Assembly (NCBI RefSeq): GCF_031432975.1 | Contig: NZ_CP133838.1 | Location: forward strand, 1,364,001 to 1,428,000 | Origin: Buttiauxella selenatireducens | GTDB lineage: Bacteria; Pseudomonadota; Gammaproteobacteria; Enterobacterales; Enterobacteriaceae | DNA length: 64,000 nt | Reading direction: 5' to 3' | In this document: in pieces, positions 36,561-45,689 of the stretch | How the letters are laid out: every line of letters begins with the position of its first letter | Position numbering within the stretch: position 1 is the first letter of the stretch | Translations under genes and position numbers: made by a program | The notes under the pieces: generated by a model | What the model was told of the DNA's origin: nothing | The model's database searches: none | The model's input: only the letters and a program-made list of their open reading frames with translations

Positions 36561-37166
36561 ATGACGCTATATCAGATAAAACCTGCTTTTCAGGCAATTT
36601 TACGCCCACTGATGTTTTGGCTACACAAACGCGGTGTCACCGCTAATCACGTTACCCTGGCCGCGATGGCGCTCTCCTTTATCACCGGCGCGGTGCTGAT
36701 TATTTTCCCTTATCCGAAGTTATTCGTTCTCCTGCCCGTCGTCTTGTTTATTCGGATGGCACTCAATGCCCTGGACGGCATGTTGGCACGCGAATGTCAT
36801 CAACAATCTCGCCTGGGCGCTATCCTCAATGAGTTGGGCGATGTGCTCTCCGACATTGCGCTTTATCTGCCTTTTATGCTGCTCCCCGAAAGCAACATGC
36901 TGCTGGTGCTGGTCATGTTGTTCTGTGCGGTGATGACAGAGTTTTGTGGCGTACTGGCGCAAACAATTAACGGTCTGCGCAGTTATGCCGGGCCGCTGGG
37001 GAAAAGTGACAGAGCGTTGGTGTTTGGCGCGTGGGGGCTGGTGCTGGCTATCTGGCCGCAGTGGGTGCAATGGAATAACGTCGTGTGGGGCATTGCTACC
37101 GTGTTGCTATTGTGGACGTTGGTGAACCGTTGTCTGAGTGCACTGCGTGAAGAGGCGGCGAAATGA
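36561..37166 (+). CDS. ynbA: CDP-alcohol phosphatidyltransferase family protein YnbA
   Basis: The 201-residue membrane protein has the same length as E. coli YnbA and very similar sequence. Six or so hydrophobic helices are predicted. The family motif D-G-x2-A-R-x8-G-x3-D-x3-D is visible as LDGMLARECHQQSRLGAILNELGDVLSD (about residues 66-92), which binds CDP-diacylglycerol and metal. It would transfer a phosphatidyl group from CDP-diacylglycerol onto an unknown alcohol. The start is the ATG at 36561, five bases after AGGGA. Its stop overlaps the ynbB start. Confidence 0.92.
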   Translation: MTLYQIKPAFQAILRPLMFWLHKRGVTANHVTLAAMALSFITGAVLIIFPYPKLFVLLPVVLFIRMALNALDGMLARECHQQSRLGAILNELGDVLSDIALYLPFMLLPESNMLLVLVMLFCAVMTEFCGVLAQTINGLRSYAGPLGKSDRALVFGAWGLVLAIWPQWVQWNNVVWGIATVLLLWTLVNRCLSALREEAAK

Positions 37167-38080
37167 TGTTGTTGGAAAAATCCCTGGCGGTCATTTTTGC
37201 ACTTCTGCTGGTGGCATCGGTGGTGAATGGTCTGCTGGTGTGGCTACGCCCCGGTAAAGACTGGCGCGAGCTGACGCTGCGCATCCGCACATGGTGGGTC
37301 ATCATTGTGCTGTTTTCCCTGGCGATGTTAAGCCCGAACTGGCTGGCGCTGACCTTCTTCGCGCTGGTCAGCTTTATGGCGCTAAAAGAGTTTCTCACGC
37401 TGGTGCCTTCCCGCCATTCCGCCCGTATGCCTCTGTTGTGGATGTTTATTGCCATTCCGCTTAACTACTGGCTGATTGGTATCGGCTGGTACGGCATGTT
37501 TGTGGTGTTTATCCCGGTTTATGTCTTTTTATTTTTACCGGCGCGGATGGTGATGACTGGCGACACTCAGGGGTTCTTACGCACCGCGTCCCAGCTCCAC
37601 TGGAGCCTGATGACGACGGTGTTTGCCTTCAGCCATGTCGCCTTTTTGCTCGTGCTGCCCGCGGATGGCCAACAGACTGGCGCTTTGCTGGTTCTGTTTT
37701 TGGTCGGCCTGACGGAGTTCAACGACATCGCGCAATACCTGTGGGGGAAATCGCTTGGGCGCATCAAAGTGACGCCGAAGGTCAGCCCTAACAAAACCCT
37801 TGCCGGGCTGGTGGGCGGGGTGGCGACAACGGCTTTGCTGGCCACGTTGCTGGGGCCAGTGCTCACGCCACTCAGTTGGCCGATGGCGCTGTTGGCGGGG
37901 TTGATTATTGGGATCACCGGATTTTGCGGTGATGTCGTGATGTCCGCCATCAAACGGGATATCGGCGTTAAAGACAGCGGCACGCTGTTGCCTGGTCACG
38001 GCGGCATTCTCGACAGGCTGGATTCGCTTATCTTTACCGCTCCGGTCTTTTTCCACTTCATTCGCTACTTCTGCTATTAA
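37163..38080 (+). CDS. ynbB: CdsA-like phosphatidate cytidylyltransferase YnbB
   Basis: The 305-residue protein has about eight membrane helices and the CDP-diacylglycerol synthase signature near the C terminus: SAIKRDIGVKDSG, then LLPGHGGILDRLDSL. It would make CDP-diacylglycerol from phosphatidic acid and CTP at the inner membrane, the direct substrate for YnbA. It is a paralogue of the housekeeping CdsA. The start overlaps the ynbA stop by four bases. Confidence 0.92.
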   Translation: MMLLEKSLAVIFALLLVASVVNGLLVWLRPGKDWRELTLRIRTWWVIIVLFSLAMLSPNWLALTFFALVSFMALKEFLTLVPSRHSARMPLLWMFIAIPLNYWLIGIGWYGMFVVFIPVYVFLFLPARMVMTGDTQGFLRTASQLHWSLMTTVFAFSHVAFLLVLPADGQQTGALLVLFLVGLTEFNDIAQYLWGKSLGRIKVTPKVSPNKTLAGLVGGVATTALLATLLGPVLTPLSWPMALLAGLIIGITGFCGDVVMSAIKRDIGVKDSGTLLPGHGGILDRLDSLIFTAPVFFHFIRYFCY

Positions 38081-38083
38081 CTT

Positions 38084-38725
38084 ATGATGATACGAATTCT
38101 TCGCACGCTCTTTACGTTGTGCATCGTCTGGCCAGTGATCTGGCTCTGGCTGGGTCTGCGCGTCAGGCATCGTGAGCGGCTGCCGAAAAACGGCCCGGCG
38201 ATTGTGGTGGCGAATCACAACAGTCATATGGATGTTTTTGCACTTCTCTCGCTCTTTCCCTTACGCCAACAGGCGAAGATTCATCCGGTCGCTGCTGCCG
38301 ACTATTTTCTGCGTGATAAACGCATGGCGTGGTTTGCGCTCAACATTCTCAACATTATTCCCATCTCGCGTGAGGGCGGAAATACCAACCCGTTGGCGCA
38401 GTGTGAACAGGCGTTACGTGATGGCAAGACGTTAATCCTCTTTCCTGAAGGAACGCGTGGCGAGCCGGGAACACTGTCACCGTTGAAATCCGGGCTGTGG
38501 CATTTGAGTCAAAGCCTGCCGGAAGTCCCGATTATTCCGGTTTGGCTGCGCGGGACAGAGCAGGTGATGGCGAAAGGTAACCGTATTCCGCTGCCATTAT
38601 TTATCGATGTCAGTATTGGTGACGCGTTGAGTTTTCATCCCGAGAAAAAAGTGTTTATGGACGAACTGAAGCAGCGCTTGCTGACTCTTCAGCAACAAAC
38701 AACAGGAAATCACCCTCATGAGTAA
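38084..38725 (+). CDS. PlsC-like 1-acylglycerol-3-phosphate acyltransferase within the ynb operon
   Basis: The 213-residue protein has an N-terminal membrane helix followed by the acyltransferase motifs NHNSHMD (HX4D, about residues 44-50) and FPEGTRGEPG (about 122-131). This is the PlsC fold, adding the second acyl chain to lysophosphatidic acid to give phosphatidic acid, the substrate for the CdsA-like neighbour. The gene starts three bases after ynbB and overlaps ynbC by eight bases. As far as I recall E. coli K-12 goes straight from ynbB to ynbC, so this gene is an addition or a K-12 loss. Confidence 0.9.
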   Translation: MMIRILRTLFTLCIVWPVIWLWLGLRVRHRERLPKNGPAIVVANHNSHMDVFALLSLFPLRQQAKIHPVAAADYFLRDKRMAWFALNILNIIPISREGGNTNPLAQCEQALRDGKTLILFPEGTRGEPGTLSPLKSGLWHLSQSLPEVPIIPVWLRGTEQVMAKGNRIPLPLFIDVSIGDALSFHPEKKVFMDELKQRLLTLQQQTTGNHPHE

Positions 38726-40478
38726 TATCCGCACGCCGGACGAGCGGCAGTTTTTGACCAGCGATCGCACTGAGTTATTTTATCGTCACTGGCCTGCCGT
38801 ATCGCCAGGTGCAACACCGAAGGTGATTGTCCTGTTTCATCGCGGGCATGAACATTCCGGGCGTCTGCAACACATAGTGGATGAGCTGTCGATGCCGGAT
38901 ACCACGTTTTATGCCTGGGATGCTCGTGGTCATGGCCGCTCACCCGGTCAGCGCGGCTACAGCCCGTCGCTGGCCCGTTCGGTGCTGGATGTTGAAGAGT
39001 TCGTCCGCTTTGCGGCAGCGGATAGCCAGGCGTCAATGGAAGATGTGGTCGTGATTGCACAAAGCGTCGGCGCAGTCATGGCTGCGACCTGGGCCCATGA
39101 TTACGCGCCACCCATTCGCGGGCTGGTGCTGGCATCTCCTGCGTTTAAGGTCAAATTGTATGTGCCGTTTGCCCGTTCGGGGCTGGCACTGATGCACCGT
39201 CTGCGCGGTCTTTTTTTCGTTAACTCGTATGTCAAAGGAAAGTACCTGACGCACGATCCGGAACGCGTCGCGAGCTTCAATCAGGACTCACTCATCACCC
39301 GGCCTATTGCGGTGAATATCCTGCTTGATCTCTACAAAACAGCGGAGCGGATTGTCAGCGACGCCAGCGCAATTACCTTGCCCACGCAGTTGCTGGTCTC
39401 CGGTGAAGATTACGTTGTACACCGTCAGCCACAGATTGATTTTTACCAGCGGTTGCGCAATCCACTGAAAGAGCTGCACGTGTTGCCGGGCTTCTATCAC
39501 GATACGTTGGGGGAAAAAGAGAGACATCTGGCATTCGACAAGATCCGTGGGTTTATTGACACGCTTTATGCCATGCCGCCACAGCGTTTTGACTACAGTC
39601 ATGAAGACCTCTGGAGCCCAGGCGCTGATACCTGGCGAATGTTAAGCGGGGGGCCGGAACCTTACTCGCTTGAAGATATTGCGTATCGTGGTTTGCGCTT
39701 TGGTATGAAGACGTTGGGCACGCAGTCGACAGGGGTACGTCTGGGATTTGATACTGGGTTTGATTCCGGTAGTACGCTGGATTATGTCTATCTTAATCAG
39801 CCTCAGGGCAGCAGCAAGCTGGGGCGTTTGATTGACAAAAACTACCTCAATAGCGTGGGGTGGAAGGGGATCCGCCAGCGAAAAATCCATCTGCAAATGC
39901 TGATTCAGCAGGCGGTTTCGCAGCTGATTGAGCAGGGCAAAGAGGTGCGCGTTGTTGATGTCGCCGCCGGACACGGGCGCTACGTGCTCGACGCGCTGGA
40001 AGGTAAAGAGGCGGTAAGCCATATTTTGCTGCGCGACTACAGCGAGTTAAACGTAGCGAAAGGACAAGAGATGATTGCCTCTCGCGCAATGGCAGAGTAT
40101 GCACGTTTTGAACGTGGTGACGCTTTCAACCGTGAAGAACTGGCATCACTTGAGCCTCGTCCAACGCTGGGGATTGTTTCTGGTCTGTACGAACTGTTCC
40201 CGGAAAATACGCTGGTGCGTAACTCGCTTGCCGGGCTGGCTGACGCGATAGAGCCTGGCGGCATTCTGATCTACACCGGGCAACCCTGGCACCCGCAGTT
40301 AAAAACTATCGCCTGGTCACTCACCAGCCATAAAGATGGCAAAGGGTGGGTAATGCGCGTTCGTACTCAGGGAGAAATGGATGCGCTGGTGCGGGAGGCG
40401 GGGTTTGATAAATGCAACCAGTTGATTGATGAATGGGGCATTTTCACCGTTTCTATGGCGGTGCGCCGCAAATCATGA
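38718..40478 (+). CDS. ynbC: YnbC, alpha/beta hydrolase fused to a SAM-dependent methyltransferase
   Basis: The 586-residue protein has two domains, like E. coli YnbC (585 aa). Residues 1-280 are an alpha/beta hydrolase of the monoacylglycerol-lipase type (FHRGHEHSGR, AWDARGHGRSPG, nucleophile elbow AQSVGA at about 116-121 and HDTLGEKE with the likely catalytic His). Residues 300-586 are a class I methyltransferase with VVDVAAGHGRYVLDALE (about 412-428) as the SAM loop. The substrate is unknown; the neighbours suggest a lipid or lysolipid. The stop overlaps the ynbD start. Confidence 0.92.
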   Translation: MSNIRTPDERQFLTSDRTELFYRHWPAVSPGATPKVIVLFHRGHEHSGRLQHIVDELSMPDTTFYAWDARGHGRSPGQRGYSPSLARSVLDVEEFVRFAAADSQASMEDVVVIAQSVGAVMAATWAHDYAPPIRGLVLASPAFKVKLYVPFARSGLALMHRLRGLFFVNSYVKGKYLTHDPERVASFNQDSLITRPIAVNILLDLYKTAERIVSDASAITLPTQLLVSGEDYVVHRQPQIDFYQRLRNPLKELHVLPGFYHDTLGEKERHLAFDKIRGFIDTLYAMPPQRFDYSHEDLWSPGADTWRMLSGGPEPYSLEDIAYRGLRFGMKTLGTQSTGVRLGFDTGFDSGSTLDYVYLNQPQGSSKLGRLIDKNYLNSVGWKGIRQRKIHLQMLIQQAVSQLIEQGKEVRVVDVAAGHGRYVLDALEGKEAVSHILLRDYSELNVAKGQEMIASRAMAEYARFERGDAFNREELASLEPRPTLGIVSGLYELFPENTLVRNSLAGLADAIEPGGILIYTGQPWHPQLKTIAWSLTSHKDGKGWVMRVRTQGEMDALVREAGFDKCNQLIDEWGIFTVSMAVRRKS

Positions 40479-41764
40479 CGAACCGACGTTCCCTTTATTT
40501 GCAGGGTTTGGGTTGGTTAATCCTGCTCGCTCCCTTTTTCTTTTTAACCTATGGGCAGGTTAATCACTTTACAGCCGGACGCGAAAACATTGGCAGCCTG
40601 GTGTTGAGTTGGGAGCGGTACATTCCGTTTGTGCCGCTGACTATCCTCCCGTACTGGAGCCTGGATTTGCTGTACGGTCTGTCGCTGTTTATCTGCACAT
40701 CGCTAAACGAACAGCGACGGCTGGTCTGCCGGCTTGTCCTGGCGTCACTCGTCGCCTGCGGCGGTTTTTTGCTATTTCCCATGCAGTTTACCTTTACCAG
40801 ACCAGAGGTAACCGGCCTGGCTGGCTGGTTATTTGGGCAGCTTGAACAATTTGACCTGCCGTACAACCAGTCGCCTTCGTTACATATTATTCTGTGTTGG
40901 CTGCTGTGGCGGCATTTCAATCGTCATCTAAAGGGAGCCTGGCAGAAGCTAAACAGCGGCTGGTTCTTGCTGATTGCCGCTTCTGTTCTGACGACCTGGC
41001 AGCATCACTTTATTGATGTGATAACTGGTCTGGGCGTCGGGATGGTGATCGACTGGTTGATCCCGGAACAGGGAAAATGGGGTTGGCGAGTCGCTGATGG
41101 GAAACGTAAAACGTTGGCAATCCGCTATCTGTGCGGTGCGTTAGTCTGCCTGGCTGGAACCTTTCTGACCACCTGGCTGTGGTGGCCAACACTGGCACTG
41201 ACGATTGTGGCACTTGCCTACGGTATTCTTGGTGCGCAAGCCCTTCAAAAAGATGGAAAAGGGCGACTGACGCCAGCGGTGTGGTGGCTGCTGCTCCCCT
41301 GGCGCATCGGGATGATGCTCTCTATGCGGCTTTATACTCGTCATCTCCCGGCGATGAGCCCCGTGATTGATGGCGTGTTTTTAGGTGTGTATCCGCGCAC
41401 GCCACCCGAACAGCGTGCAGTGTTGGATCTGACCAGTGAGTTTCCCCGCTCCCGCGTGCTTCAGAGCGTAACTTATCAATGCGTGCCAATGCTGGACCTG
41501 GTAAAACCTGACGAAGCGGCGCTGGCACAGGCGGTAGAGAAACTGGAGCGCTTACGCACGACGCAGGGGAGTGTACTTATTCACTGTGCGTTGGGGCTTT
41601 CACGCAGTGCGCTGGTTGCAGCCGCCTGGTTGTTACAGCGTTATCCGAAACTGGCTTGCGCTGATGCCGTTGAGCAAGTGCGTAAAGCTCGCCCGCAGGT
41701 CGTTTTCACCTCAGAACAGTTGGAGTTGCTGGAAAAATGGAAGACAACAATAACGATGCCGTAA
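40475..41764 (+). CDS. ynbD: YnbD, PAP2-like membrane phosphatase fused to a dual-specificity phosphatase domain
   Basis: The 429-residue protein matches E. coli YnbD in length and layout. The N-terminal two thirds hold several membrane helices with PAP2 remnants (SPSLHIIL and TTWQHHFIDVITG). The C-terminal part is a cysteine-dependent phosphatase with the P-loop HCALGLSRS (about residue 370) and the general-acid Asp expected upstream (DLVKPDEA). Phosphatases of these two folds dephosphorylate phospholipid head groups such as phosphatidylglycerophosphate, which would complete a pathway started by YnbA and YnbB. The start is at 40475, overlapping the ynbC stop. Confidence 0.92.
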   Translation: MTNRRSLYLQGLGWLILLAPFFFLTYGQVNHFTAGRENIGSLVLSWERYIPFVPLTILPYWSLDLLYGLSLFICTSLNEQRRLVCRLVLASLVACGGFLLFPMQFTFTRPEVTGLAGWLFGQLEQFDLPYNQSPSLHIILCWLLWRHFNRHLKGAWQKLNSGWFLLIAASVLTTWQHHFIDVITGLGVGMVIDWLIPEQGKWGWRVADGKRKTLAIRYLCGALVCLAGTFLTTWLWWPTLALTIVALAYGILGAQALQKDGKGRLTPAVWWLLLPWRIGMMLSMRLYTRHLPAMSPVIDGVFLGVYPRTPPEQRAVLDLTSEFPRSRVLQSVTYQCVPMLDLVKPDEAALAQAVEKLERLRTTQGSVLIHCALGLSRSALVAAAWLLQRYPKLACADAVEQVRKARPQVVFTSEQLELLEKWKTTITMP

Positions 41765-42138
41765 ATACAGGCGCGCTACAGTCGCTCCTGGTGCAACAAA
41801 CGCTGGATAGCTGGCGTTTCTTTCTGTTGTTTTCCGTTCCGCCAATGGTATGGGCTTTCTTTAAGGCACCATCGGACCTGACTCGCGTCGTTATCGTGTT
41901 GTTGTGCGGCATAGTCTGGTTTGGTTGCTGGCGTCTTTGGCTGGATACGCGATATTTTCGCGTGGTAAACGAAGAAAATAACCTTCAAGCGGGAGAAGCG
42001 TTGAGCTTTATCTGGCAGCGCGAAAAGTTAAAAACGTTCTCCCTTGCCGAGCGCCAGCAGGGTGCATTGAAACAGTGTCGACGCACAATGTGGGTCGCTG
42101 GTGCGCTATGGGTCGTCTGGCTGATGGCGTTGATATGA
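41737..42138 (+). CDS. Small inner-membrane protein at the end of the ynb operon
   Basis: The 133-residue product has two adjacent hydrophobic helices (FFLLFSVPPMVWAFF and VIVLLCGIVWFGCWRLW), a cytoplasmic charged segment (residues 75-115) and a C-terminal helix (MWVAGALWVVWLMALI). It overlaps the end of ynbD by 28 bp, so it is translated with the lipid genes. I do not recognise the family. Its position suggests an accessory role in the same membrane process. Confidence 0.75.
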   Translation: MEDNNNDAVNTGALQSLLVQQTLDSWRFFLLFSVPPMVWAFFKAPSDLTRVVIVLLCGIVWFGCWRLWLDTRYFRVVNEENNLQAGEALSFIWQREKLKTFSLAERQQGALKQCRRTMWVAGALWVVWLMALI

Positions 42139-42199
42139 CGTTTTATACAGCAGAAGCTCCGGCGGGGAATCGGCCAGCATGATACTCAAAGAGAGCAAT

Positions 42200-42218
42200 T
42201 TTTTCAGAAGCTGAAAAA
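42200..42218. repeat. Perfect 8-bp inverted repeat after the ynb operon
   Basis: TTTTTCAG and CTGAAAAA flank a three-base loop. It may be a weak bidirectional stop signal between the ynb operon and the next gene. Confidence 0.45.
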
Positions 42219-42255
42219 TACGGCTTCACGGTAATCGACTATAGAGGGATAAGTC

Positions 42256-43014
42256 ATGGTGTTAAAAAAACGAAATTTGATTGCATTGGGATTAATATCC
42301 ACAATGATTTCTGACATTTCATTCGCTGCATCAAATGAAGAACAACTCGATGAGACAAAAATCAACAATATTATTCAGGGGTTTTTAGTTGATTTAAATA
42401 ATGTTCCGAGTAATGCCTGTATTACTCTTCCTGGTTTTGGCCATAAACTACCGGCATATGTCAAAACATCTGTTCTTCAAACCGCCGGAGGAGAGATGAG
42501 AAAAGATATTGACTCTCTGATAAAAAATAAATTAATGACCGTCAAAATTAATGCGAAAAAAGGTTCGTTGTATCCTGAAGATCCTGATTATATAAAAGGA
42601 GAAGAATTCCCACTGAGTTATATTGAGCTAACGCCAGAGGGTGAAAAATTTCTCCGTCATGATAAGAGTAAACCGATTATCTCTAAATCAGGCAACAAAA
42701 TTGTTTTCCTGACAAATAGTTTCTGCGCATATGTTTTATATGGCGGCATGGAAAAATTCACAAAACCCACGAAAAATCCATTTGATAACAATCCTCATAA
42801 AGTTTCGTGGGTGAATTTTTTATGGAAACCCGATCTGAGCAAAACCCCGTGGCTTGCCGATGAAGTGCTTATGGATGCACTCCCGTATTACCCTGAAGAT
42901 TATCCAAAACATAATAGCAAAAAGGAAAACTGGGCCAGGATAGGTATGATGCTTGAACAAAGTGATGACGGTGTATGGGGAGCAGGAGAGAAACCTTACA
43001 CGCTCAGGTGGTAA
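42256..43014 (+). CDS. Secreted protein of unknown function
   Basis: The 252-residue product has a signal peptide (cut near SFAAS) and a lysine-rich, A+T-rich coding sequence unlike the ynb genes. The mature protein has cysteines at NACI and SFCAY. The middle contains a stretch (LMTVKINAKKG, LSYIELTPEGEKF) that looks like a winged or beta-rich domain. I do not recognise the family. AGGGATAAG precedes the ATG. It is a single-gene unit closed by a strong terminator. Confidence 0.75.
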   Translation: MVLKKRNLIALGLISTMISDISFAASNEEQLDETKINNIIQGFLVDLNNVPSNACITLPGFGHKLPAYVKTSVLQTAGGEMRKDIDSLIKNKLMTVKINAKKGSLYPEDPDYIKGEEFPLSYIELTPEGEKFLRHDKSKPIISKSGNKIVFLTNSFCAYVLYGGMEKFTKPTKNPFDNNPHKVSWVNFLWKPDLSKTPWLADEVLMDALPYYPEDYPKHNSKKENWARIGMMLEQSDDGVWGAGEKPYTLRW

Positions 43015-43076
43015 TTTATCTGGCCTCGCAAGCTATGCAGGCTGAGTAACGGCGATTAACGTGATGTAAGAGATAA

Positions 43077-43112
43077 AAAAGCGGCCATTCGGTTTCGAAG
43101 GCCGCTTTTTTT
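43077..43112. terminator. Bidirectional intrinsic terminator
   Basis: AAAAAAGCGGCC and GGCCGCTTTTTTT form a symmetrical stem with a 13-base loop. It serves the rightward secreted protein gene and the leftward MORN-like gene that ends at 43127. Confidence 0.93.
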
Positions 43113-43126
43113 GTGCATGCCGATCG

Positions 43127-45634
43127 CTACTTGCTGGGTGTTGCTGGCGTTGTAACTGGAGTCTGCGTGGCAAGCGGGAGCCCGTCACACGGACCTTTGC
43201 TTCTCTCTACGCTGCCGTCTTTAGCGTAGCGCCGCCAGCAGTATTTATCGGCACCGGTAAAGAAGCTTTCGTCGAGAAGACGGCCATTGGAGTAGGATTT
43301 TTCATAGCCCACGGTCTGGCTGGGCGAGCGGATCAGCACGGCAAAAGTGCGTCCTTTTTCGGTACGGGTATCCGGGCTTTCCTGTTTGGTTATCGAGACG
43401 GTGCGATAACTCCACATATAGCGATAGTTGAAAAAGACGTTACTTCCCGCATAACGCTGCTCTGATGCGAGCGCGCCGTCTGCGCCATAGCTGATCTCAT
43501 TGATGTCCCAATTACTGTCTTTCCACGTGATGCGCTTCAGACGTCCGTTAGGGTGAAAATAAAATTGTGAACCACAAGCAGCACCCGCATTGCTCCACCG
43601 ATAGGGCCTACCCGCATAGGTTTCATCAGGTTTCTGACAGGCTTGCTCGATGGCGCGCAGGCTGTCGGTGCTGCTATCAAAACCGTAACTCACGCCAGTG
43701 ACCCGGTTGTCCCATTGGGGCAACACTTGAATTAAGCGGTTGTCGTCCTGTTGGGTGCCGGTTGAATACAGAGTTCTTACCCCTTGCTCTTTGCCGTTGA
43801 CATACGGCGTGACGCTGTTCAATTGGCCGCTTTTAGTGAAACCGTAGGCGTTGCCGACTTTGGTTTCACCGGTTTGGAAATACAGGCGGGTGAGGCGACC
43901 ATTTTCGGCGTATTCACGCTGTTCACCGGATAAGAGACTGAATGCTCGCGGCTTTCCAGCGGGAGTACAGCGTTCACGATCTTGTGGATCACAATCAGCT
44001 TTCGGATTTTTCGGCGCGATCTGCTTCCAGTTTTTCAACTGCGACAACGGGCCGGTTTTGACTTTGCCGTCATAGAAGAAAAACTGCTCGCCGTTTGGCT
44101 GGTCCTGCACGTAGCGCGTTATTTCGGCTAATTGCCCGGAAGGGTAGAAGCGCCGCTCTTCGCCTTCCAGCAGGCCTTGCTGGTAAGTGCTTTGGCGGAT
44201 CAGGACATTGTCAGCGTTATAACTTTTTTGTACGCCGTGCAGCACGCCATCCAGATATTCCGATTCCTCGCGTTTGTCACCATGAGTCTCTGCCCAGTGG
44301 CCCGCTTTCTTCCCGTCACGATATTCGCCTTTGTAGAGCAAACTCAGCGGATTGGGCTGGGTTGTGGTGCTGGCCGACAGCTCATAGCGCTCGGTCGGGC
44401 CATTGAGCTGACCATTGCGGTAGTTTTCCCACGCCAGCACGACGGGGGGTTGGCTGTCTGTGGACAGCAGCCATAAACCTTCCTTGAGATTATCTTTGTA
44501 CTGGCCGCGCCAGTCGCTGTTGCTGGGGACATCCCATTCGCTCCACATGCCCTGGCGTTGGTCATCGACATAGTCGCCGCTTTCTTGCACGGCACTATTC
44601 TCGGTATTGATAAATTCCCAATGTCCTTGCCGTTTTCCCTGTGCGTAGTTGCCGCGAATTTGTGGGAGGGCATAGCAGTTATTGACGCTGAATTGCATCC
44701 AGGGGCCGTCATAGTCGGGTTTGGGGGACGCTTCCGGTGCGCTTTCAAAAATGACTGGCGCTTTATCGGCGCGCATATAGGCCACTTTCCATGTGCCAAA
44801 AACCAATTCTTCATCCTGGCACATGTCGATACGGGCCAGAATTTGGGTCAAGACATACGTCAGGACCTGTCCATCGGCGGTGGTTACCGATCGCGTCAGT
44901 TCAGGATAGCGGGTGATCGCAAACAAAGCTGAAGCCGCATTCTTGACGGTGTTTCCTTGTTCATCGGCATAGCCAACCGGCTGTGCCGGGCTGGCAAGTT
45001 GACCGCGCAGCAGCGCCTGGATTTCTGGTGGGCTATCGGCAGGTAAGTCGTAAGAGATGCGATAGTCTTGCGGTTGCAAGGCGCGTAAAGCTTTGCGACT
45101 GGACGCCACGGTAAAAGGCTTGAGTGCGGGCGCAATGGTATCCAGCTTTGCCTGCATGGCGGCGAGCGGGGAATAACTCCCCCCGGAGGCGGCATAAGCG
45201 CGCAGATGCTGGCCTTGTTTATCTTCATACATCACCACTACTTCATCGCGATTTCCGCCGTCGAGATCCTGGAAAAAGACCGCGACGATGCGGGCATCAG
45301 TAAAACTATCGATAACGTCATGATAGGTCTGGCTGTCATCCTGATAATCGGGGCGGCTGAACAGGGCGTAGGTCGTCTCGCCCTGTTGATAAAAGCCCAG
45401 CACAGAACGTTCTTCGCTATCTGGCAGCGTCAACGGGCCATGTACCGGTTTGCTTTGCAGCAAAGCTTCGCCAGAGGGTGCAGCGGGTGCGGATGAAGCG
45501 CCATTTTCCACCGCCTCAATCGAGCCAGTTTCTTGCGTTGCCAGTGCTGGCCAGGGCAGTACGGTGCTTAACAGCCCACCTAATAGCAATATCGAACCAC
45601 GCCGGAAGCGGCGGGATAATCGGTTACCAGTCAT
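43127..45634 (-). CDS. Large secreted protein with MORN/YwqK-like repeats
   Basis: From ATG 45634 the protein has about 835 residues and begins with a basic signal sequence cut near PALATQ. AGGGAAA lies seven bases before this ATG; an upstream ATG at 45688 has no such site. The central part (about residues 330-560) consists of repeated strands of the kind GQYKDNLKEGLWLLS, GEYRDGKKAGHWAET, YQQGLLEGEERRFYPSG, typical of MORN or YwqK-like antitoxin repeats that form extended beta-meanders. The N-terminal part has an FG-GAP-like segment (FFQDLDGGNRDEVVVMYED). It follows the DUF4097-like gene and is probably co-transcribed. Function unknown. Confidence 0.82.
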   Translation of the reverse strand: MTGNRLSRRFRRGSILLLGGLLSTVLPWPALATQETGSIEAVENGASSAPAAPSGEALLQSKPVHGPLTLPDSEERSVLGFYQQGETTYALFSRPDYQDDSQTYHDVIDSFTDARIVAVFFQDLDGGNRDEVVVMYEDKQGQHLRAYAASGGSYSPLAAMQAKLDTIAPALKPFTVASSRKALRALQPQDYRISYDLPADSPPEIQALLRGQLASPAQPVGYADEQGNTVKNAASALFAITRYPELTRSVTTADGQVLTYVLTQILARIDMCQDEELVFGTWKVAYMRADKAPVIFESAPEASPKPDYDGPWMQFSVNNCYALPQIRGNYAQGKRQGHWEFINTENSAVQESGDYVDDQRQGMWSEWDVPSNSDWRGQYKDNLKEGLWLLSTDSQPPVVLAWENYRNGQLNGPTERYELSASTTTQPNPLSLLYKGEYRDGKKAGHWAETHGDKREESEYLDGVLHGVQKSYNADNVLIRQSTYQQGLLEGEERRFYPSGQLAEITRYVQDQPNGEQFFFYDGKVKTGPLSQLKNWKQIAPKNPKADCDPQDRERCTPAGKPRAFSLLSGEQREYAENGRLTRLYFQTGETKVGNAYGFTKSGQLNSVTPYVNGKEQGVRTLYSTGTQQDDNRLIQVLPQWDNRVTGVSYGFDSSTDSLRAIEQACQKPDETYAGRPYRWSNAGAACGSQFYFHPNGRLKRITWKDSNWDINEISYGADGALASEQRYAGSNVFFNYRYMWSYRTVSITKQESPDTRTEKGRTFAVLIRSPSQTVGYEKSYSNGRLLDESFFTGADKYCWRRYAKDGSVERSKGPCDGLPLATQTPVTTPATPSK

Positions 45635-45689
45635 ACTTTTCCCTGCTTTGAAAAAGCGTCTGCGCGAAGTAAGTTGATTGGACGGCATA

